A DNA stretch of 64,000 nucleotides from Candidatus Coatesiibacteriota bacterium. GTDB taxonomy: Bacteria > JAFGND01. Below the pieces are notes generated by a model. The model did not search any database. It saw only the letters and a list, made by a program, of their open reading frames with translations, and was not told the origin of the DNA. The DNA is taken from NCBI GenBank assembly GCA_016927185.1, contig JAFGND010000071.1, forward strand, positions 70,606-134,605. Direction: 5' to 3'. Position 1 is the first letter of the stretch. Every line of letters starts with the position of its first letter. Positions 62,217 through 64,000 of the stretch are shown piece after piece. The position numbers were made by a program, and so were the translations under genes.

Positions 62217-63011
62217 ATGACGGATTTAACTATCTCGATAATATCTACTAATGAGAGGCACCATTTAGAGAAGCTTTTGCCAGGTATTGATGGAGCATCT
62301 ACAGGACTGAATCTGGAAGTGTTTGTCATTGATAATGCATCCAGTGACGGAACTTCAGAATATGTGAAGGAGAATTTTCCTTCGTTCAGGATTATAAGGC
62401 AGGCAAAGAAAACAGGTTTTTCATCAAACAATAATCTTGCACTGAAGGAAGGAAAAGGGAAATACTTTCTTGTACTGAATCCTGATACTATCTTGCCTGT
62501 CAATGGCTTATCCAAAATGATTTCCTTTCATGAAAAACACGATGAAGCAGGAATAAGCGTTGCAAAGCTTGTTAATCCAGATAATTCGCTGCAGTACACA
62601 GCAAGGCGCTTTCCAAGACCGTCTGCCATATTATTGAGATACATGGGTTTAGACAAACTGGTTCCTGACAATCCAGTTTCAAGAAAATATCTCATTTCAG
62701 ATTGGGACAGAAGTTCAGAGCGGGAAATTGACTGGGCATTAGGTGCGTTTTTGCTTGCAAACCATGAATTCTTCCTTTCCATTGGAGGATTTGATGAAAA
62801 ATTTGATCCTCTATATTATGAGGATATAGACCTGTGCTTCAGAGTAAGGAAGGCAGGCAAGAAGATTTTTTTCAATCCTGATGTTGTTGTAATTCATCAG
62901 TATCACAGGGAGAGCGCAAAAGGTTGTTTCAATAAAATGACTTATTATCACATGCGGAATATAATACGATTTTTCCTCAAGAACGGGATCCCGAAATGGA
63001 CAACTCCCTGA
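62217..63011 (+). CDS. Family 2 glycosyltransferase (rhamnosyltransferase-like)
   Basis: A 264-residue GT-A enzyme. Motifs are LTISIISTNERHHLEKLLPG, VIDNASSDGTSEYV, NPDTILP with the DxD-equivalent D, ALGAFLLANHEFFLSIGGFDEKF and YYEDIDLCFRVRKAG, which contains the ED base motif. This matches WbbL-type rhamnosyl/mannosyl transferases of surface polysaccharide synthesis. The start at ATG 62217 follows the GWxTD stop by one base; an upstream TTG at 62205 is less likely. The stop lies inside a terminator hairpin. Confidence 0.9.
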   Translation: MTDLTISIISTNERHHLEKLLPGIDGASTGLNLEVFVIDNASSDGTSEYVKENFPSFRIIRQAKKTGFSSNNNLALKEGKGKYFLVLNPDTILPVNGLSKMISFHEKHDEAGISVAKLVNPDNSLQYTARRFPRPSAILLRYMGLDKLVPDNPVSRKYLISDWDRSSEREIDWALGAFLLANHEFFLSIGGFDEKFDPLYYEDIDLCFRVRKAGKKIFFNPDVVVIHQYHRESAKGCFNKMTYYHMRNIIRFFLKNGIPKWTTP

Positions 63012-63027
63012 ATAACAGGGAGTTTTT
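63002..63027 (+). terminator. Rho-independent terminator overlapping the GT2 stop codon
   Basis: A 9-bp stem, AACTCCCTG/CAGGGAGTT with a 5-base loop (63002-63024), is followed by TTT. The TGA stop of the glycosyltransferase (63009-63011) lies in the 5' arm. The convergent lipoprotein gene ends at 63031. Confidence 0.85.
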
Positions 63028-63030
63028 CTG

Positions 63031-63711
63031 TCACTTTATAGTATAAGAAGTAAGCTGCATTGTAAAACTTGCAGTAGGACTTTCTACTGTTGATTTTATC
63101 AAACCTACTCCATCTGCAAACCATGCGTATTGAGTTTTATAATCTAAGGATTGTTCATCAAGTTCATAAGACTTCACTTTGACGCAGTTCGTGAATGTCT
63201 TGTTCAATGAGTCAATCTTAACATCCTCGAATGCCTCAGTTTTAGCATAGGAGGTTGTATCTGCTGGATCTGGTTGCCATGTATCTCCCACTTTTGCAGG
63301 TATTTTCAAAATGTCATACCATGTGATTCCACCCATTTTAGGAATGCCAGATTTATAGAAAGTGCTTGTTTTTCCAAGGTACTCTCTTGTAACTTCAGTC
63401 CATGTTGAATCTATAAAACTGCTCTTAAGAGTATAAGTTATTGAATCAATTATGCTTTTATATGTACCATCCCCGGAAACCGTTGTATCCCCAACTATAA
63501 CTATTTTTTCTACAACAAAAACCTGCATTCCTAATTCATTGGTAAAATCGCCTTTATAAGTCCATGTGCTACCGTTAGTCAAAGGAATCCAGTTTCCTGA
63601 ACCGGTATCATTATTGCTCTCATCTTCATCTCCGCAATTGATTGATAACAATGTAATTGCAAGGACAAGAATAATGGATGTAATCAAGACTCTTTTCTTT
63701 TGCTTTTTCAT
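63031..63711 (-). CDS. Lipoprotein of unknown function
   Basis: A 226-residue predicted lipoprotein: basic N-terminus KKQKKR, hydrophobic core, lipobox LSINC (C26), an acidic linker GDEDESNNDTGSG, then an all-beta domain with WIPLTNGSTWTYKGDF, GGITWYDILKIPAKVGDTWQ and YAWFADGVGLIKS. The NGSTWTY...VGDTW...WFADGVGLIKS pattern recurs in uncharacterised surface lipoproteins. The start at ATG 63711 has AAAGGAG 5 bases upstream; the open frame extends to 63777. Confidence 0.78.
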   Translation of the reverse strand: MKKQKKRVLITSIILVLAITLLSINCGDEDESNNDTGSGNWIPLTNGSTWTYKGDFTNELGMQVFVVEKIVIVGDTTVSGDGTYKSIIDSITYTLKSSFIDSTWTEVTREYLGKTSTFYKSGIPKMGGITWYDILKIPAKVGDTWQPDPADTTSYAKTEAFEDVKIDSLNKTFTNCVKVKSYELDEQSLDYKTQYAWFADGVGLIKSTVESPTASFTMQLTSYTIK

Positions 63712-63833
63712 AGAACTCCTTTCTTGAATTTTATCTTGTTTATGTTTTCGAGTATTAATGCTTAATTCATTAACCATACTTTTTTTTCCTGTTTATTTTT
63801 TCAATATTAAAATGCAAATGTCATTTTAATTGT

Positions 63834-63858
63834 GCAGGGATATCATTTCTATCCCTGC
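63834..63858. repeat. Strong 9-bp hairpin near the right edge
   Basis: GCAGGGATA and TATCCCTGC flank a 7-base loop. On the plus strand GTTTTCGGTTT follows, giving weak terminator character, but no plus-strand gene precedes it. A second stem, GCAGAG/CTCTGC, lies close to its right. See the findings for this edge region. Confidence 0.6.
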
Positions 63859-64000
63859 GTTTTCGGTTTATCATGCAGAGAATTTTGCCTTGCACTCTGC
63901 GGAATCTTATCACAAGCTCTTTTCAGGGAGCCTCAGTTTGGATTTATAAGTCCAGACCTTTCCTTGACTTAGCGTTTTATTGCAAACGGTAAATCAATTA

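Noticed and set aside
60902-62515. Two long minus-strand ORFs (262 and 272 codons) opposite the GWxTD and GT2 genes
   Set aside because: They are antisense to well-supported genes. Their translations are rich in Cys, Phe and Tyr, with no motif or plausible ribosome site.
63860-64000. RNase P-like similarity (GGAAAGGTCTGGAC and GCAGAGTGC on the minus strand)
   Set aside because: The order and remaining conserved regions of RNase P RNA are not visible, and the match is short.
1-64000. CRISPR arrays, insertion sequences, prophage, tRNA or rRNA genes
   Set aside because: No regular direct repeats, transposase or integrase motifs, or tRNA-like folds were seen when reading the intergenic regions.

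Overview
The window comes from an AT-rich, Gram-negative bacterium. It has LpxL-type lipid A acyltransferase, several signal-peptide outer-membrane beta-barrels, many lipoproteins and a murein gene cluster whose MurE carries the meso-DAP motif DNPR. A GWxTD-domain lipoprotein, helix-hairpin-helix beta-barrel protein, COG1839 adenosine-specific kinase and an archaeal-type GatD point to an uncultured lineage near the FCB/WOR-3/Cloacimonadota part of the tree. That placement is inference from gene content only. I saw no tRNA, rRNA, CRISPR array, transposase or integrase.

Layout. 1-470: 5' part of a GatD gene running off the left edge. 646-3309: large tandem nucleotidyltransferase-fold protein. 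3533-8049: plus-strand surface-glycan operon (GT2, radical SAM/SPASM, GT-C membrane transferase, NAD-dependent epimerase). 8050-12220: HEAT-repeat membrane protein and a Cys-cluster/coiled-coil/TPR protein. 12346-18049: operon rho - lpxL - SMC-like ATPase - two small coupled genes. 18300-21508: an unknown gene and two tandem paralogous outer-membrane proteins. 21561-34884: a compressed division/cell-wall cluster mraZ-rsmH-ftsL-ftsI-murE-murF-murD-ftsW-murC-ftsQ-ftsA-ftsZ, with no mraY, murG, murB or ddl. 35071-36236: PilZ protein and an unknown gene. 36357-41884: ispF, SAM hydrolase family, zinc-ribbon membrane protein, PHP phosphoesterase, a second GT-C enzyme, a beta-barrel and an undecaprenol/diacylglycerol kinase. 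41928-49653: minus-strand operon of HhH beta-barrel protein, FHA-PrsW fusion, multi-PAS hybrid sensor with degraded kinase domain, and lipoprotein. 49732-51072: RseC-like protein and ornithine carbamoyltransferase. 51317-56680: two SUMF1-fold proteins, a flippase and a membrane spermidine-synthase-like protein. 56796-63711: TlpA-like thioredoxin lipoprotein, TPR protein, COG1839 kinase, TM2-like protein, MoxR ATPase, GWxTD lipoprotein, GT2 and a lipoprotein.

The most interesting locus is 12346-15870. It encodes an SMC/Rad50-type ATPase whose N-terminal (NFMxH) and Walker B (AIDEF..xLD) signatures resemble Smc5/6, with a CxxC at the centre of its coiled coil. It is translationally coupled to a helical protein and to a tandem winged-helix protein that resembles the Nse1/KITE subunits of Smc5/6. 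A second candidate system is the signalling operon at 41928-49653 (outer-membrane barrel, phosphothreonine reader fused to an intramembrane protease, and pseudokinase-receiver). Family assignments are from motif reading by eye; no database search was possible.
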